Positions 1 to 9,089 are shown, counted from the stretch's first letter. The stretch is DNA of 64,000 nt from Photobacterium sp. CCB-ST2H9 (GCF_023151555.2 NZ_CP100426.1:992001-1056000), one strand, 5' to 3'. Notes: a model not told the origin generated them from the sequence alone. Made by a program: numbers and translations.

Positions 1-356
1 ATGTTCTCCGGTGTCGGTAAGTCCATTTCAATAGCTTTCAGGCACCAGGCAATCGCGGTTTCCAGATCACCGATATCAAACAGCCACAGCGTGAGGGTGG
101 TGAAAATCGGGTTTTCGTAGTGCTCACCAGCGGCCAAATAGGTTTCTGCAACCGGGCGGTACTTGGGCACCAGCACATCGCGTTTATGGACGATGCGGTC
201 AGCAATGGCGTTGAAGTTCTTCAGTGCCTTCTTGTCGTTTTCAAACTCAATCAGGCGCAAGTGCAGGCTGTCGGTGTTCACCGTGGCGGCTTGCGCCACG
301 GTTTGTGTGCCCGACTGCAGTAACTGGTCTCGCTGACGTTTTAACGGGCTAACCAT
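1..356 (-). CDS. Phage terminase small subunit, gpM-like (partial)
   Basis: Reads leftward from an ATG whose complement is 354-356 and stays open to the window edge, so only about the first 118 codons are present. The product begins MVSPLKRQRDQLLQ. Lying just upstream of the gpN-like capsid gene on the same strand, it matches the P2 gpM family, the small terminase subunit that recognises the packaging site and works with gpP. Nine bases separate its start from the capsid stop codon, as expected in the O-N-M late operon. The call rests on the N-terminal sequence pattern and conserved order. Confidence 0.8.
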   Translation of the reverse strand, partial: MVSPLKRQRDQLLQSGTQTVAQAATVNTDSLHLRLIEFENDKKALKNFNAIADRIVHKRDVLVPKYRPVAETYLAAGEHYENPIFTTLTLWLFDIGDLETAIAWCLKAIEMDLPTPEN

Positions 357-365
357 GATTCACTC

Positions 366-1373
366 CTACGCCGCAGGCTGAGGTTCAGCGACCGTGACTT
401 CTTCAATGGCCGCGAACTTGTTCAGGTTGCCCACCGCATACCCTTCCATGCGGATGTGGTTGTTTTCAAAACGCAGGCGGTCTTCATTGTTTTCCTGCTT
501 CCGCCACTGTGTGCCTTCCTGCGTCAGGATCTGCAGGTTTTTCAGATTGGTGACCCAAATCATTTTTGGCGGGAAGAAAGGCGGCGTGTAAGCCTTCTTA
601 CCAGCGATGGTCTTCGCCAGTTGCTGCGCCGCTTTATGTTCGGTTGGCGTGTCTGCCGCTTCCAGTAGACGGTGCTGCTCGGCGGCAACCAGATCAGAGC
701 CGACAATCACAACCAGGTCCGGGTCCTGACGGTGCTCCGGGGCAATGGTGGTGTTAATCAGGTCTTGCGTGAGTGAATCAAGGTTTTTGTAGGAATCAGC
801 TGTGGCGCCTGTCGGGTCAAGAACAGCGGCAGCCAGTACCTGCGCCGCTTTCTTTTCCTTCACGATGGTCAGCCAGCCTTTATTGACGTCCTGACCTAAC
901 GGGTTGGCAACCGGATTGGTGATCGTCGCAATGGACGTACCATTGAAACCGACCCGCAGCATGTCCAGTGCAAAGCGGCGTGAGATGGCATTTTTCATCA
1001 TCTTCAGCCAGTCGCCTTTCGAGCCCGAGTTCGCCCACTGGGTCATGGTTTCCCAGAGAATATGCGCACCGGAATCGGTTTTGGTCAGTTCGTAGGTATT
1101 GCCGCTTTGTCCGACTTCAACACTGAACCGGCCTTCAGCACGGCCCGTTGACAAGCCATCATTGCCTACATCGATCACCTGGCCTTTAATCTGCTGAACC
1201 GGCAGCAGTGCAATCATGCCCAGAAAGGCATCCGACTGCATGATGGCCTGGCGCAGTTTGGTTTCCATCGGTGGTGTGATGTTAAACATCCGGGCGCCAG
1301 CCGCAGCACCAGCGCTTTCAACGGTGGCGTTGCAGAACTCGTGCAGAAATTGAGTAGAGACAGCATTCAGCAT
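366..1373 (-). CDS. Major capsid protein, P2 gpN family
   Basis: A 335-residue protein, close to the size of P2 gpN (357 residues). It forms the procapsid shell and the mature head. The N-terminal region, with its MLNAVSTQFLHEF start, and the later ITPPMETKL stretch are typical of the family. It lies directly after the gpO-like scaffold gene with no gap, and upstream of gpM, so it belongs to one late operon. No frameshift or internal stop is seen, which suggests a functional head gene. Confidence 0.92.
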   Translation of the reverse strand: MLNAVSTQFLHEFCNATVESAGAAAGARMFNITPPMETKLRQAIMQSDAFLGMIALLPVQQIKGQVIDVGNDGLSTGRAEGRFSVEVGQSGNTYELTKTDSGAHILWETMTQWANSGSKGDWLKMMKNAISRRFALDMLRVGFNGTSIATITNPVANPLGQDVNKGWLTIVKEKKAAQVLAAAVLDPTGATADSYKNLDSLTQDLINTTIAPEHRQDPDLVVIVGSDLVAAEQHRLLEAADTPTEHKAAQQLAKTIAGKKAYTPPFFPPKMIWVTNLKNLQILTQEGTQWRKQENNEDRLRFENNHIRMEGYAVGNLNKFAAIEEVTVAEPQPAA

Positions 1374-2276
1374 TTAAAACACCTCCATTTTGTCTGCGTC
1401 TGAACCTTCACCCGCAGGGCGCTGGCCGTCGGCTTCGACATTCAGGGCGGCAAACTTCTGCTCAAGACCTTCCATTTTGTCAGTCAGTGGTTTCAGGCCG
1501 TCCTGCAGTGCTTTGGTGAAGCTTTCGGCAGAGAAGTTCTGTATTTCAGTCGTCGTCTCTTTGCCTGCATCGCCCCCTTCTTCAGGTTCATCGACCTGCG
1601 GATTCTGGGAAAACTTGGCTGTCAGACTTTCTTCCAGCTCCGTTTTCAGTTCGGTTTTCATGGTGCTGAACTGTTCTTTCAGCGCCGCTTTCAGTTGCTC
1701 TGGAGTCACGTCGGTGTCCTCTGATGCCGATTCGGGTTGTGTTTCTGATGTGGGATTACCAGATTGGAAATGAGTAAACAGTGTTGAAATAGCTTGAACT
1801 AAGGCGTTTGGCTGACATTCAGAAAAATCCAGCTCTTCAAGTTGATCACATTCAATGGCTTTGACTTGTCCATTCCTCTCCGAAAATTCAAGCCTCGACG
1901 TGCCTGTAGATGCTGGGGAGTCAGTCACAGCCAGTCCTCTCAGGTAGCATCGCCCTTCGCCTTTGTAATCTGGGTTTATTTCGATCGAGGTGAAAAGTTT
2001 CTGCCCAAGCTTATTGGCTGTCAGAAGGTATTGATTTGGCTTAATCTTTGCGAACAAGCGCATTTTTCCGTTCAGTTCTTCGGCTTTAACAGCTTCAACC
2101 GTTCCCCAGTTATCGCCGAAACCACCGAATCGAAAATGTTCCGGCCAAATCATGGCTGTGTACTCCTGAGTAGAATACTGCTCAGCCATTTCTTTAAACC
2201 ACTGGCGTAGAAGTTTTCGGCCATCAACTGTGGCACCTTCTGTCGCTACAATTTTCCAATCACTGGTTTTCGCCAT
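1374..2276 (-). CDS. Capsid scaffolding protein with protease role, P2 gpO family
   Basis: A 300-residue protein; P2 gpO is 284. In P2 the N-terminal half is a serine protease that matures capsid, scaffold and portal, and the C-terminal part is the internal scaffold. Here the N-terminal half (about residues 1-140) is globular. The C-terminal part, from about residue 175, is rich in Glu, Lys and Gln and looks helical or coiled, as expected for a scaffold. It is the first gene of the leftward head operon, divergent from the terminase gene. Confidence 0.88.
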   Translation of the reverse strand: MAKTSDWKIVATEGATVDGRKLLRQWFKEMAEQYSTQEYTAMIWPEHFRFGGFGDNWGTVEAVKAEELNGKMRLFAKIKPNQYLLTANKLGQKLFTSIEINPDYKGEGRCYLRGLAVTDSPASTGTSRLEFSERNGQVKAIECDQLEELDFSECQPNALVQAISTLFTHFQSGNPTSETQPESASEDTDVTPEQLKAALKEQFSTMKTELKTELEESLTAKFSQNPQVDEPEEGGDAGKETTTEIQNFSAESFTKALQDGLKPLTDKMEGLEQKFAALNVEADGQRPAGEGSDADKMEVF

Positions 2277-2455
2277 CTTTCTACCGTTATTCAGTTCGCG
2301 AAATCGCTGTTTACGTATCAGGTCACGGCAAAGATACGACTTTTAAAGCCAGTGTTCATGCTGGTTTGTTCTTGGAAATTCGGATTTCAGCCGTTTCAGA
2401 ATGCATCCGAACGGTAAGCGGATTTTTTCGCAGTAAACGCCAGTAAAATGCGGGC
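2277..2455. promoter_or_regulatory. Divergent late promoter region between gpO and gpP
   Basis: In P2 the O and P genes are transcribed divergently from Ogr-activated late promoters in this interval, and the 179-bp gap here fits that. I looked for the P2 activator site pattern (TGT, 12 bases, ACA) and did not find a clear copy by eye. The call therefore rests on position alone, and the binding site of this phage's divergent Ogr-like protein may differ. Confidence 0.4.
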
Positions 2456-4246
2456 ATGGCATACTCATCTGAAATTCGCGAGGCGGCAAAACGTCTCTAC
2501 CTCCGGCGCTATACGCCGGATGAAATCCGCATGGAACTCGACCTGCCGAATGCCCGCATCATTTACCACTGGGCAGACAAACACGGCTGGCGCGACATGT
2601 TGCGGGAAGAAGAAGTGGACGAAGCAATCGCCCGCCGCATTGTGCTGCTGACCGATCAGGCCGAGAAAACACCCGGCCAGCTGAAAGAGTTGGACATGCT
2701 GATTGAAAAGCATGTGAAGCTGAAAAAGCAGCGGGCTCAGTCGGTGAAGCAAAGCGAACCGCAGCAAAGCTCAGGCAATGAAAGGACACCAGAGCAAAAG
2801 GCTTATCTGAAAGCAGCAAGTGACAAAGCTGGCGCCAACAGTAAAAAACGCGGCAAGAAGGCAAAGAACGACATCAGCGAAATCGGGGAAGCCGACTTTA
2901 CAGAGCTGCACGACAGCCTGTTCAAATACCAGCTGACGATGCGGGACAACCTGCATCAGCGTATCCGCAACATTCTGAAAAGCCGCCAAATCGGCGCAAC
3001 TTACTATTTCGCCGCCGAAGCACTGGAAGACGCCATTCTCACGGGCGACAATCAGATTTTCCTGTCGGCCTCCCGTGCGCAGGCTGAGGTCTTCCGCAGC
3101 TACATCATCCAGATTGCGCAGGAATTTCTGGGCATTGAGTTAAGCGGTAACCCGATCATCCTCAGTAACGGGGCAGAGCTGCGATTCCTGTCGACCAACA
3201 GCAAAACCGCCCAGAGTTATCACGGCCATGTGTATATCGACGAATATTTCTGGATCCCGAAATTCGACGAGCTGAACAAACTGGCTTCGGCCATGGCGAC
3301 GCATAAGAAATGGCGGAAAACCTATTTCTCGACGCCGTCATCCAAAACCCATCAGGCGTATCCGTTCTGGACCGGGGATGCCTGGAAGAAAGGCAAAGAC
3401 ACCCGTCAGAAAATTGAATTTCCCGGCTTTGATGAATTCCGCGACGGTGGCCGCCTGTGTCCCGATCGGCAGTGGCGTTATGTGGTCACCATTGAAGATG
3501 CAGCGGCAGGCGGCTGTGACCTGTTCGACATCGACGAACTGCGCGACGAATACAGCGGCGACGACTTTGCCAACCTGTTCATGTGCGTATTCGTGGACGG
3601 CAGCAACAGTGTGTTTAAGTTCACCAAGCTGGAAAAAGCCATGGTGGATGCCGCCCACTGGCAGGACTTCAAACCGCATCAGAAACGGCCGTTCAGTAAC
3701 CGTGAGGTCTGGCTGGGATACGACCCCAGCCGCACGCGGGACAATGCCTGCCTGGTTGTCGTCGCACCGCCTGCTGTCGCGCTGGAAAAATTCCGGATCC
3801 TGGAAAAACACTACTGGAAAGGACTGAACTTTCAGCACCATGTGGCGGAAATTGAAAAAGTATTCGAGCGCTACAACGTGACTTATCTGGGTGTCGATAC
3901 CACGGGCATTGGTGCTGGCGTGTGGGATTTGGTAACCGCCAAACACCCCCGCGAGGCCCATGCGATTCACTATTCAACCGAGAATAAAAACCGCCTGGTA
4001 CTGAAGATGATCGACATTGTGGATGCCGACCGTCTGCAGTTCGATGCGGAACACAAAGACATCGCTATGGCCTTCATGGCAATTAAGCGCGAAAGCACCA
4101 AAAGCGGTAACGCAATGACCTTCAAAGCCGAGCGCAGCGAAACCACAGGCCATGCCGATGCTTTCTGGGCCATCAGCCACGCCATCATCAATGAACCGCT
4201 CGACCATAACAGCAAACGCAAATCAACCTGGGCTACCGCAGCATGA
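2456..4246 (+). CDS. Terminase large (ATPase) subunit, P2 gpP family
   Basis: A 596-residue packaging motor, close to P2 gpP (590). A helix-turn-helix-like segment is present near residues 15-45 ([15 protein letters not shown]). The Walker A-like [11 protein letters not shown] lies near 174-184 and the Walker B-like VYIDEYFW near 258-265. A nuclease-type aspartate cluster follows in the C-terminal half ([10 protein letters not shown]). The ATG is followed by a continuous frame that overlaps the portal gene by 4 bases (ATGA), indicating translational coupling. It acts with gpM and gpQ to cut and package DNA. Confidence 0.93.
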   Translation: MAYSSEIREAAKRLYLRRYTPDEIRMELDLPNARIIYHWADKHGWRDMLREEEVDEAIARRIVLLTDQAEKTPGQLKELDMLIEKHVKLKKQRAQSVKQSEPQQSSGNERTPEQKAYLKAASDKAGANSKKRGKKAKNDISEIGEADFTELHDSLFKYQLTMRDNLHQRIRNILKSRQIGATYYFAAEALEDAILTGDNQIFLSASRAQAEVFRSYIIQIAQEFLGIELSGNPIILSNGAELRFLSTNSKTAQSYHGHVYIDEYFWIPKFDELNKLASAMATHKKWRKTYFSTPSSKTHQAYPFWTGDAWKKGKDTRQKIEFPGFDEFRDGGRLCPDRQWRYVVTIEDAAAGGCDLFDIDELRDEYSGDDFANLFMCVFVDGSNSVFKFTKLEKAMVDAAHWQDFKPHQKRPFSNREVWLGYDPSRTRDNACLVVVAPPAVALEKFRILEKHYWKGLNFQHHVAEIEKVFERYNVTYLGVDTTGIGAGVWDLVTAKHPREAHAIHYSTENKNRLVLKMIDIVDADRLQFDAEHKDIAMAFMAIKRESTKSGNAMTFKAERSETTGHADAFWAISHAIINEPLDHNSKRKSTWATAA

Positions 4247-5286
4247 CAGAAGCACTGATCACCACCGCCGCCAATGACGAACACCTGCCAGAAACCCTGG
4301 CAAGTTCCTATTCCATTGGCTCTGATATTGAAGTTGTCGACAGCAACAGCTGGCTGACGGAATACACGGATCTGTTCTATAACGATGGCGAGGACTACTG
4401 GGAGCCGCCCATTAATCCTGAAGGGCTGGCACAGCTTGCCCATGCCAACGCCTATCACGGCAGTATGCTGATCGCCCGTGGTAACTATGTATCCGGCCGT
4501 TTCAAGAGCGGCGGAAACATCCGCCGCCGGCACATGGCTCAGTTCTGCCGTGATTACTTTCAGTTTGGGCAAGGCGCCTTGCTGAAGTTACGCAACCGTG
4601 CTGGCGGCGTTATGGGGTATTACCCATTGCCTGCGATGTTCATGCGGAAACGGAAAAACGGCGATTTCTGGCTGCTAGAGCGGGAAGACCAAAAGCGGCC
4701 TTATAAAGCAAAGGATGTAATTTGGCTGCCCCAGTACGACCCGAAGCAGCAGGTATACGGATTGCCCGATTACGTGGGGGGCATGCAGTCGTCTCTGTTG
4801 AACAAAGATGCCACCTTGTTCCGTCGTCGGTATTACAAAAACGGTGCGCACATGGGCTTCATTTTCTACGCCACAGACCCGAACCTGAGCGCTGAAGACG
4901 AGGAAATGATGAAAACCAAGATCGCCAGCAGTAAGGGGGTGGGCAACTTTCGCAGCATGTTTGTGAACATCCCGAACGGGAAAGAGAAAGGCATTCAGCT
5001 GATTCCGGTAGGCGACATTGCCACCAAAGATGAGTTTGAACGTATCAAGAACATTACCGCGCAGGATGTGCTGGTTTCGCACCGGTTCCCGCCCGGCAAA
5101 GGCGGCATCGTGCCCACCAATGCGGCAGGTTTCGGCGACATCGAGAAGGTCAGCCGGGAGTACGCTCGCGATGAGGTTATCCCTGTCTGTGAACTGATCA
5201 TGGATGAGGTGAACAACGACCCGGAGATCGCGCCGTACCGGGATTTACATTTGCACTTCAACACAGAGCTTGAAAAAGCATCTTAA
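4243..5286 (+). CDS. Portal protein, P2 gpQ family
   Basis: A 347-residue protein, matching the usual P2 gpQ length of 344. It forms the dodecameric portal ring at the head vertex through which DNA is packaged. The conserved middle ([20 protein letters not shown]) and C-terminal part ([12 protein letters not shown]) are intact. It starts inside the terminase stop (ATGA overlap). It is the last gene of the rightward P-Q operon; a strong intrinsic terminator follows about 160 bases downstream, and the accessory interval begins there. Confidence 0.92.
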   Translation: MTEALITTAANDEHLPETLASSYSIGSDIEVVDSNSWLTEYTDLFYNDGEDYWEPPINPEGLAQLAHANAYHGSMLIARGNYVSGRFKSGGNIRRRHMAQFCRDYFQFGQGALLKLRNRAGGVMGYYPLPAMFMRKRKNGDFWLLEREDQKRPYKAKDVIWLPQYDPKQQVYGLPDYVGGMQSSLLNKDATLFRRRYYKNGAHMGFIFYATDPNLSAEDEEMMKTKIASSKGVGNFRSMFVNIPNGKEKGIQLIPVGDIATKDEFERIKNITAQDVLVSHRFPPGKGGIVPTNAAGFGDIEKVSREYARDEVIPVCELIMDEVNNDPEIAPYRDLHLHFNTELEKAS

Positions 5287-5788
5287 ACGTCCGCCGCAAA
5301 TCAAAAGAGTTATTATCATTAAATTTCATACAGATAGAGATGCATGCCGAAACCAACCATTTTTAATGATTTACTCAATTGCTAAGGTATCAAAGTCAGA
5401 TAATCTGCCCCCGATGAAGACACAGCATTGTCCCATCGCAGTTTACCCCCGGCCGCAAACCGGGGGATTTTTTTGCCTGCCTCAACAACCCCTTTGATAT
5501 CAACGCAGTTTTATTTAAATGGGCATAGTTTGATGTTTTTTTCATCAAAGAGCTTGCATCACACCAAAGTAGCGAGTAGTGTTACGTTACAGGTTACAAC
5601 AAACCTCAAACACTGAGATGTTCGTAATACTGTTGGAAAATAGAAACTAAAGCATTGATATTTAAATTCTTGTATCTGGCAACTAGCATTTATCAATTAA
5701 CTTATTGAAATTATGAAAAAAAATATATGGAGTCTTATCATGTCTATCTGTCATAGAGCTTTCTATTTGTATCCGGAGGTCGCCAATC
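5287..5788. other. Non-coding interval after portal gene; expected cos position
   Basis: About 500 bases with no convincing gene. In P2 the cos site lies just past Q, so a packaging site is expected here, but I could not recognise a cos sequence. The interval contains the intrinsic terminator at 5446-5474, an AT-rich stretch, and at its end the higBA leader with ribosome-binding site GGAGGT at about 5776-5781. Confidence 0.5.
5446..5474 (+). terminator. Rho-independent terminator of P-Q operon
   Basis: A 7-bp perfect GC stem (CCCCCGG / CCGGGGG) with a 7-base loop is followed at once by ATTTTTTT. It would end rightward late transcription before the accessory genes. Confidence 0.88.
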
Positions 5789-6097
5789 ATGGCTATCAAA
5801 GATTTTCATCACAAAGGACTGGAAAAGTTTCACTATAATGGGGATGAGTCAGGGATAAATTCTCAGCATGCTAACAAACTGAGAATGATATTGGATGCTA
5901 TTGCGGCATCACATCATCCTCATGATTTAAAGGCTGTGTATCAACACAGGTTTGCAGAAAAAAAGGGGGCAGGAAAAGGCGTTTACAGTGTCAAGGTTAA
6001 CGGAAACTGGCGAGTTACCTTTGAAGTTGCTGATGAAGGAGCTACATTCCTTGACTATTGTGACTATCACGGTAAACAGATAAAGTCCCGCTCCTGA
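5789..6097 (+). CDS. higB: HigB-type toxin (RelE/ParE superfamily)
   Basis: A 102-residue RelE-fold protein of the HigB family: ribosome-dependent mRNA endonucleases neutralised by HigA. Family signs are the basic central stretch (YSVKVNGNWRVTFEV) and a C-terminal DYHGKQIK-like end. It starts at an ATG preceded by GGAGGT. As is usual for hig loci, the toxin gene precedes the antitoxin gene, here by 42 bases. It lies in the prophage interval used for lysogenic-conversion genes in P2, so it may act in stabilisation or phage exclusion. Confidence 0.88.
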   Translation: MAIKDFHHKGLEKFHYNGDESGINSQHANKLRMILDAIAASHHPHDLKAVYQHRFAEKKGAGKGVYSVKVNGNWRVTFEVADEGATFLDYCDYHGKQIKSRS

Positions 6098-6139
6098 AAA
6101 TAAGCATTGTTGCAGTATTGCAATGTTTAGGAGTCAAAC

Positions 6140-6436
6140 ATGAAGCAACTAAGAAAGCCATCTCATCCAGGCGAGTTTTTCAAAGAAGAAATTCTTGAAG
6201 AGAGAGGGATTTCTGTAACTATGGCTGCCGAACTACTCGGAGTAACAAGAAAGACGTTGAGCGCATTCATCAATGGACACTCGAAGTGCTCTCACACAAT
6301 GGCCCGACGTTTAGCCGAAGCCACGGGCACAGGCGTTGCCTTCTGGATTAACATGCAGGCAAGGCTGGACACCTGGGAAGCAGAGAACATGGTTCTGGAA
6401 ACAGAAGTTAAGCCACTCCCTCTCGAAGTCGCTTAA
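6140..6436 (+). CDS. higA: HigA-type antitoxin (XRE/HigA HTH)
   Basis: A 98-residue XRE-family DNA-binding antitoxin. The N-terminal HPGEFFKEEILEERG and the helix-turn-helix around residues 26-50 (MAAELLGVTRKTLSAFING) are typical of HigA. It binds HigB and normally represses its own promoter. It lies 42 bases after higB with RBS AGGAG at about 6130. An imperfect palindrome around 6104-6124 in the gap could be part of a second regulatory site. A terminator follows at 6491. Confidence 0.9.
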   Translation: MKQLRKPSHPGEFFKEEILEERGISVTMAAELLGVTRKTLSAFINGHSKCSHTMARRLAEATGTGVAFWINMQARLDTWEAENMVLETEVKPLPLEVA

Positions 6437-6490
6437 TCTTATAATTGCGTGGTGCATAAAGCACTATACCGCAAGTAACATTCAGAACAG

Positions 6491-6515
6491 AAAGGTCGCT
6501 TGATGCGACCTTTTT
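6491..6515 (+). terminator. Rho-independent terminator after higBA
   Basis: A perfect 9-bp stem (AAAGGTCGC / GCGACCTTT) with a 5-base loop, followed by further T residues, lies 55 bases after the higA stop. Confidence 0.85.
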
Positions 6516-6567
6516 AATTTCTATGGACACCAAACCCAACTAACCTTGGGTTTTAAGTCTAACTAGC

Positions 6568-7053
6568 TTACTCAAAAGTGAGTTTGTCTCTCAAAGACAT
6601 TGAATCAAACGGATAGTAGAAATCATCCGATAAAGACAACCGATTGATTTCTTTTTCCGGCAGTGAATTCAAGATGGTCTGCGCTTTGCTTTCGATAGGG
6701 CTATTCAGCTCAATCCAATCTTTCAGACCTTTCATGTCACCCGTTTCGCCTGCCTGCTTCACCAGAGCCCAAGAGTACTTTTCTCTCTGCTCTAATGTAC
6801 AGCGGTCCATAGCTCTTTTCGATAATTCAAAAAGAACCGCACGCTTCTGATCTGCACTCAACGAATCAAACCAGGCATCCTGGACAACATCGACTGGTCG
6901 ATTTTTCATTTTCAAGCAGCGAGCTGTTTGCTGATTTACTTCCTGATAGGCTTCTTCAAGCGTATAGCCTGCGTTCGCAACAAGAGGCAGCAGCAACAAA
7001 GAACTAGCGGCTAGCTTTTTCAACGCACGACCAAAATTGCCTTTCTTTTCCAT
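6568..7053 (-). CDS. Exported hypothetical protein in prophage cargo interval
   Basis: 161 residues with a clear Sec signal peptide: a basic start, hydrophobic core SSLLLLPLVANA at about residues 17-28, and likely cleavage after ANA. The mature part is about 130 residues, helical and charged, with two cysteines (ARC and DRC contexts) that could form a disulfide. No family is recognised. Its first 50 bases overlap the 3' end of the upstream 112-residue gene in another frame, so the two are probably co-expressed. Position between portal and replication genes suggests a lysogenic-conversion role; this is inference. Confidence 0.6.
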   Translation of the reverse strand: MEKKGNFGRALKKLAASSLLLLPLVANAGYTLEEAYQEVNQQTARCLKMKNRPVDVVQDAWFDSLSADQKRAVLFELSKRAMDRCTLEQREKYSWALVKQAGETGDMKGLKDWIELNSPIESKAQTILNSLPEKEINRLSLSDDFYYPFDSMSLRDKLTFE

Positions 7054-7342
7054 ATGTATCTAACGCCCTTGATTCTGCAATCATGTTTACACGGTTTCGG
7101 GTAATTGTCGGCACTGCCAGCAGTGCATTGGCAAAAGTATCCCAATCATAATCTGAGATAGTTTCGATTCGCTCGTGAGGTTTCATTTTCTTGGAAAAAA
7201 TCTCAACAAATGGAGCTGCGACCATCATTGTCGCCAACATATCACCAAGCTCAAGCTTGGAATTGATGATCTGGATATCCCGAACGCTTTCTGCAGACAA
7301 CTCTAACCCATCAATCTTGCAATAGTTAATAATTTTCGACAT
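7004..7342 (-). CDS. Hypothetical protein, partner of exported protein
   Basis: 112 residues, no recognised family and no signal peptide. A short hydrophobic stretch (MLATMMVAAPFVEIF, about residues 35-49) might be a buried helix or a weak membrane segment. The ATG is preceded by AGAGGA at suitable spacing. The 3' end overlaps the start of the exported-protein gene by 50 bases, a sign of a two-gene unit. It is AT-richer than the phage head genes, consistent with acquired cargo. Confidence 0.5.
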   Translation of the reverse strand: MSKIINYCKIDGLELSAESVRDIQIINSKLELGDMLATMMVAAPFVEIFSKKMKPHERIETISDYDWDTFANALLAVPTITRNRVNMIAESRALDTYGKERQFWSCVEKASR

Positions 7343-7483
7343 AAAATCCTCTCAAAAAAAGAAAATAATATCAATCATTTATATCGTTCGACAGATGTAA
7401 AAACAGCACTTTTCACTGTCAAACTGTGGTTTATAACCGTCATTTCAACTATGACTCTTTACTGTCAGATCAATTACTTATTT

Positions 7484-7824
7484 ACTGTATAAACATCCAG
7501 CCCACCTGATATACTCACAGCAAGAAATCAACATATCAGGTCAAAAATATGCGGGTTTATTGCCAATGTGGATCGGCGTCATCAATCAGCCGTTCTGTTC
7601 CTCTTTCTGCTGATACAGCAGCGCTTTACTGTTCATGCTGGGATCCAGAATGCGGGCACTCGTTTGTGTCTGAAATGGGATTTAAGCACACACTGGAACT
7701 GCCTAAAAAAGTACAAGAGACGCAGCCGAGCGGATACGCTCAGGGTGGCAGGGTGTATTGCGGTTGCGGGAACGCGGCTGTGATCAATAAAACGAACCGA
7801 TTCTCTCATAACGTGGCGGATGTG
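7484..7824 (+). repeat. Direct repeat copy A: ogr leader and 5' half
   Basis: This 341-base segment is nearly identical to 9423-9763 (constant offset 1939). It holds the leader (including a TATCAGGT-like motif before the RBS) and the first 92 codons of an Ogr/Delta-like gene. Similarity stops abruptly at both ends. Confidence 0.93.
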
Positions 7825-7959
7825 GGCGAGATGGGACAGGCATATCTGTTCACGATGTTAATGGTGGGAAAATTTTTGAGTTATTATCTCTATTTAGGTC
7901 TTGGCTTCTCTTGCAAAGATACGAGAAATACGCTTATAAGCCATTTATTACAGAAATGA
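7549..7959 (+). pseudogene. Truncated Ogr/Delta-like activator fused out of frame to toxin-tail DNA
   Basis: The first 92 codons match the intact gene at 9488 almost exactly and include the first zinc-finger set (CQC near the N terminus, then CSCWDPEC). At 7825 the frame runs into unrelated DNA. From about 7854 it reads the toxin-tail repeat in the wrong frame, ending after 136 codons. The second half-finger is therefore missing its distal cysteines. It is probably a scar of the duplication that surrounds the tandem array. A one-finger product could still be made, since leader and RBS are intact. Confidence 0.8.
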
Positions 7960-7991
7960 ATTTTGACTATGTTATTGAAGGTAAATCTTAA
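7851..7991 (+). pseudogene. Unit 1 toxin tail fragment (DUF3289-like C-terminal end)
   Basis: In the frame starting GAT at 7854 this encodes DVNGGKIFELLSLFRSWLLL and continues to a TAA at 7989-7991, matching the last 46 residues of the unit 2 protein. The 5' part is missing, replaced by the ogr fragment. Its stop overlaps the next ATG by one base (TAATG), so the coupling to the membrane gene is retained. Confidence 0.7.
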
Positions 7992-8233
7992 TGTATTTTT
8001 CAATATTTTGGTATTTGTTCATATTTGCTAATATAATCCTTGATTTGTTTGGCATATATTATAACCTTCCACTAATACTAGGACTTTTCCTTGGTCTGAC
8101 TGTACCGATTACAATCGTTTTCTATCTTGTTCAAACCATTTGGAATCTGTACAAGCGTGACTGGAAAAAATTGATGTTCCATCAAATCTGTATGGGAATA
8201 ATTGCTACATCTTTCTATATACTGATGTATTGA
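7991..8233 (+). CDS. Small membrane protein, unit 1 (putative immunity protein)
   Basis: 80 residues, two or three membrane segments (about 3-20, 27-48 and 62-79) separated by a short basic loop (YKRDWKK). It begins MYFSIFWYL like its two paralogues and ends CMGII..FYILMY. The central GLFLGLTVPITIVFYL and the C-terminal HQICMGII blocks are conserved across the array, while residues 9-27 vary. Coupling to a toxin-like tail and inner-membrane topology suggest immunity to a toxin acting at or through the membrane. The family is not otherwise recognised. Confidence 0.65.
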   Translation: MYFSIFWYLFIFANIILDLFGIYYNLPLILGLFLGLTVPITIVFYLVQTIWNLYKRDWKKLMFHQICMGIIATSFYILMY

Positions 8234-8246
8234 ATAGTATTCAACG

Positions 8247-8543
8247 TTGACATATTCCATCACATACAATGCCTCAAATAAGGCATTTTCTATTCGAAAG
8301 GTTTTGTCGGTTATTGTTAAACTTAAAGAGCTAGGGTTTAATAAGAATCGATTTAGAGGTGTGATCACATATAAAATACAAGACCATTTTGGACTTGATA
8401 TACCCGATGTTAATGGTGGGAAACATTTTGAGTTATTATCTGAATTTAGGTCTTGGTTTCTCTTACAAAGATACGAGAAATACGCTTATAAAGCATTTAT
8501 TACGCAAATTAATTTTGACTATATTATTGAAGGTGAAATTTAA
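8247..8543 (+). CDS. Unit 2 orphan toxin tail, DUF3289-like
   Basis: 98 codons read from a TTG at 8247, without a strong RBS, so this may be the open 3' part of a lost longer gene rather than a free-standing one. The stretch YKIQDHFGLD followed by FRSWFLLQRYEKYAYKAFIT resembles, from memory, the C-terminal end of DUF3289 (PF11692) proteins, a toxin-like family usually found as a longer polypeptide. The N-terminal part of such proteins is absent, and the first codons run through the unit 1 hairpin. It ends in TAATG with the next gene. Confidence 0.55.
   Translation: MTYSITYNASNKAFSIRKVLSVIVKLKELGFNKNRFRGVITYKIQDHFGLDIPDVNGGKHFELLSEFRSWFLLQRYEKYAYKAFITQINFDYIIEGEI
8268..8287 (+). terminator. 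Unit 1 terminal hairpin
   Basis: Stem AATGCCT / AGGCATT with a 6-base loop and a following TTTCTATT. The same structure recurs at the end of units 2 and 3, about 35 bases after each membrane-protein stop. Confidence 0.65.
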
Positions 8544-8788
8544 TGTATTTCTCAATCTTTTGGTATCTGTCTATGTTTATAACTTTAGCTCTTGATTTTC
8601 TTGATCTATTTTATTATGACCTTCCACCAATGATAGGAATTTTTATTGGGCTCACTGTACCGATTACAATTATTTTCTATCTTATTCAAACTATTTTGAC
8701 TATGTACAGACGTGACTGGAAAAAATTTATGTTCCATCAAATCTGTATGGGAATAATTGCTCCATTTTTCTATTTTCTGATGTATTGA
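8543..8788 (+). CDS. Small membrane protein, unit 2 (putative immunity protein)
   Basis: 81 residues, paralogue of the unit 1 and unit 3 proteins, with the same layout of hydrophobic segments and the basic loop YRRDWKK. It differs from unit 1 mainly in residues 9-27. It starts on the last base of the upstream tail gene stop (TAATG), the only unit in which both partners are intact. Function inferred from the toxin-immunity-like arrangement. Confidence 0.68.
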   Translation: MYFSIFWYLSMFITLALDFLDLFYYDLPPMIGIFIGLTVPITIIFYLIQTILTMYRRDWKKFMFHQICMGIIAPFFYFLMY

Positions 8789-8823
8789 ATAATATTCAAC
8801 GTTGACTTATCCCACCACAGGCC

Positions 8824-8841
8824 ATGCCTCAATGGAGGCAT
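8824..8841 (+). terminator. Unit 2 terminal hairpin
   Basis: Stem ATGCCTC / GAGGCAT with a 4-base loop; equivalent to the hairpins ending units 1 and 3. The T-tract is weak. Confidence 0.55.
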
Positions 8842-9089
8842 TTCCTGTTCGGAAGGTTTGGTCCGTTATTGTTAAACTTAAAGAGCTAGAGTTTAATAAA
8901 AATCGATTTAGAGGTGTGATCACATATAAAATACATGACCATTTTTGACTCGATGTTAATGGTGGGAAAAATTTTGAGTTATTATCTCTATTTAGGTCTA
9001 GATTCCTCTTACAAAGATATGAGAAATACGCTTATAATCCATTTATTACGGAAATGAATTTTGACTATATTATTGAAGGTGAAATTTAA
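8842..9089 (+). pseudogene. Unit 3 toxin tail, frameshifted
   Basis: Aligns with the unit 2 tail gene. In the HFGLDIPDVNGG region, bases have been lost and a TGA arises just after the DHF codons (about 8938-8949). The distal part (VNGGKNFELLSLFRSRFLL onward) is open and again ends in TAATG with the membrane gene. Loss of the toxin part while the partner gene stays open fits an orphan-immunity state. Confidence 0.65.

Noticed and set aside
1390..1773. Long plus-strand frames over the phage head genes and other antisense frames across the window
   Set aside because: They lie opposite well-supported genes, have no RBS and show shadow-frame composition.
2277..2455. P2-type Ogr site (TGT-N12-ACA) between gpO and gpP
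   Set aside because: No convincing copy found by eye on either strand; only the positional argument for late promoters remains.
5287..5445. P2-like cos site
   Set aside because: Expected here by synteny, but no sequence resembling the P2 cohesive end could be recognised.
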